From Mesorhizobium sp. YM1C-6-2 (GTDB lineage Bacteria; Pseudomonadota; Alphaproteobacteria; Rhizobiales; Rhizobiaceae), in contig NZ_RCIZ01000001.1 in the NCBI RefSeq assembly GCF_003666685.1, positions 1 to 64,000 on the forward strand: a stretch of 64,000 nt of DNA, read 5' to 3'. The notes under the pieces were generated by a model, which had not been told where the DNA came from, searched no databases, and was given only the letters and a program-made list of their open reading frames with translations. This document shows, piece after piece, positions 63,758 to 64,000 of this stretch (positions within the stretch are counted from its first letter, which is position 1; each line of letters starts with the position of its first letter). The position numbers and the translations under genes are program-made.

Positions 63758-64000
63758 ATGATCCGAAGCTTCGCCGATGCGGAAACCGAAAAGATCTGGA
63801 ACGGCGTCAAAAGCCGCAAGCTGCCGCCGGACATTCAGAACAAGGCACTGGTGAAACTTCGTATGCTGAACAGGGCCTTGATGCTCGACGATCTTAGAAA
63901 TCCACCGGGCAATCGTCTTGAGAAGCTCAAAGGAGACTACCGGGACAGATATTCGATCAGGATCAACGAGCAGTGGCGGGTTGTTTTTGCCTGGGAAGAA
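63758..64000 (+). CDS. higB: Type II toxin of RelE/HigB family (3' partial)
   Basis: 81 codons are in the window and the frame is open at its right edge; the family is about 92 aa, so about 11 residues are missing. MIRSFADAETEKIWNGVKSR, then LRNPPGNRLEKLKGDYRDRY and SIRINEQWRVVFAWEE are classic HigB/RelE-like. HigB-type toxins cut mRNA on the ribosome. In higBA operons the toxin gene comes first, so the HigA antitoxin gene should follow just outside. The base composition is lower in GC than its neighbours. Confidence 0.88.
   Translation, partial: MIRSFADAETEKIWNGVKSRKLPPDIQNKALVKLRMLNRALMLDDLRNPPGNRLEKLKGDYRDRYSIRINEQWRVVFAWEE

Noticed and set aside
63592-63897. 101-aa open frame on the + strand
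   Set aside because: It crosses the intergenic region and overlaps the toxin gene in another frame; the RelE/HigB frame from 63758 has clear homology.

Overview
The window is GC-rich alphaproteobacterial chromosome. Gene content suggests Hyphomicrobiales, most like the Phyllobacteriaceae (Mesorhizobium/Aminobacter relatives): ActS/ActR, MmcB, an Irr-type iron box, UgpC-type sugar ABC transport, methylated-amine catabolism, and short palindromic intergenic repeats. Genus is inferred from gene content only. No rRNA, tRNA or CRISPR array was recognised.

Layout. 1-2.5 kb: the 3' part of an ECF sigma factor with a TPR-like tail, a small Cys-containing protein, and a block of palindromic repeats. 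2.5-5.2 kb: a DUF559 nuclease-like gene, then an AT-richer two-gene insert that reads as a minimal CBASS anti-phage system (CD-NTase with AGS-C sensor plus S-4TM membrane effector), with an alphaproteobacterial SOS-type motif in front. 5.2-15.7 kb: maeB and mutS (divergent), a broken gene, a DHA2-type efflux pump with its TetR regulator, several small genes, and a small accessory patch including a 62-aa gene behind a perfect SOS motif.

15.7-33.1 kb is the metabolic core. A leftward dmmDABC operon (dimethylamine monooxygenase) faces a rightward set: three small membrane proteins, an APC permease, two further small proteins, then mgsABC, gmaS and mgdABCD. Dmm oxidises dimethylamine to methylamine. 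GmaS, Mgs and Mgd pass the methyl group through gamma-glutamylmethylamide and N-methylglutamate to the C1 pool and release nitrogen. No tmm or tdm gene is present, so entry from trimethylamine would need genes elsewhere.

33.1-47.2 kb: a guanidine exporter (gdx) preceded by a recognisable guanidine-II (mini-ykkC) riboswitch, an ABC exporter, two DUF1254 proteins, and a LacI-controlled sugar ABC operon with an isomerase and a Gfo/Idh dehydrogenase. 47.2-55.7 kb: a methyltransferase, a second ECF sigma operon (YCII, sigma, SRPBCC, VOC), hrpB carrying an in-frame palindromic repeat, and actSR. 55.8-64 kb: mmcB, small genes, a CueR-like regulator, an L,D-transpeptidase, nfu behind an Irr-type box, a universal stress protein, trpS, an acyltransferase and the start of a HigB-type toxin gene cut by the window edge.
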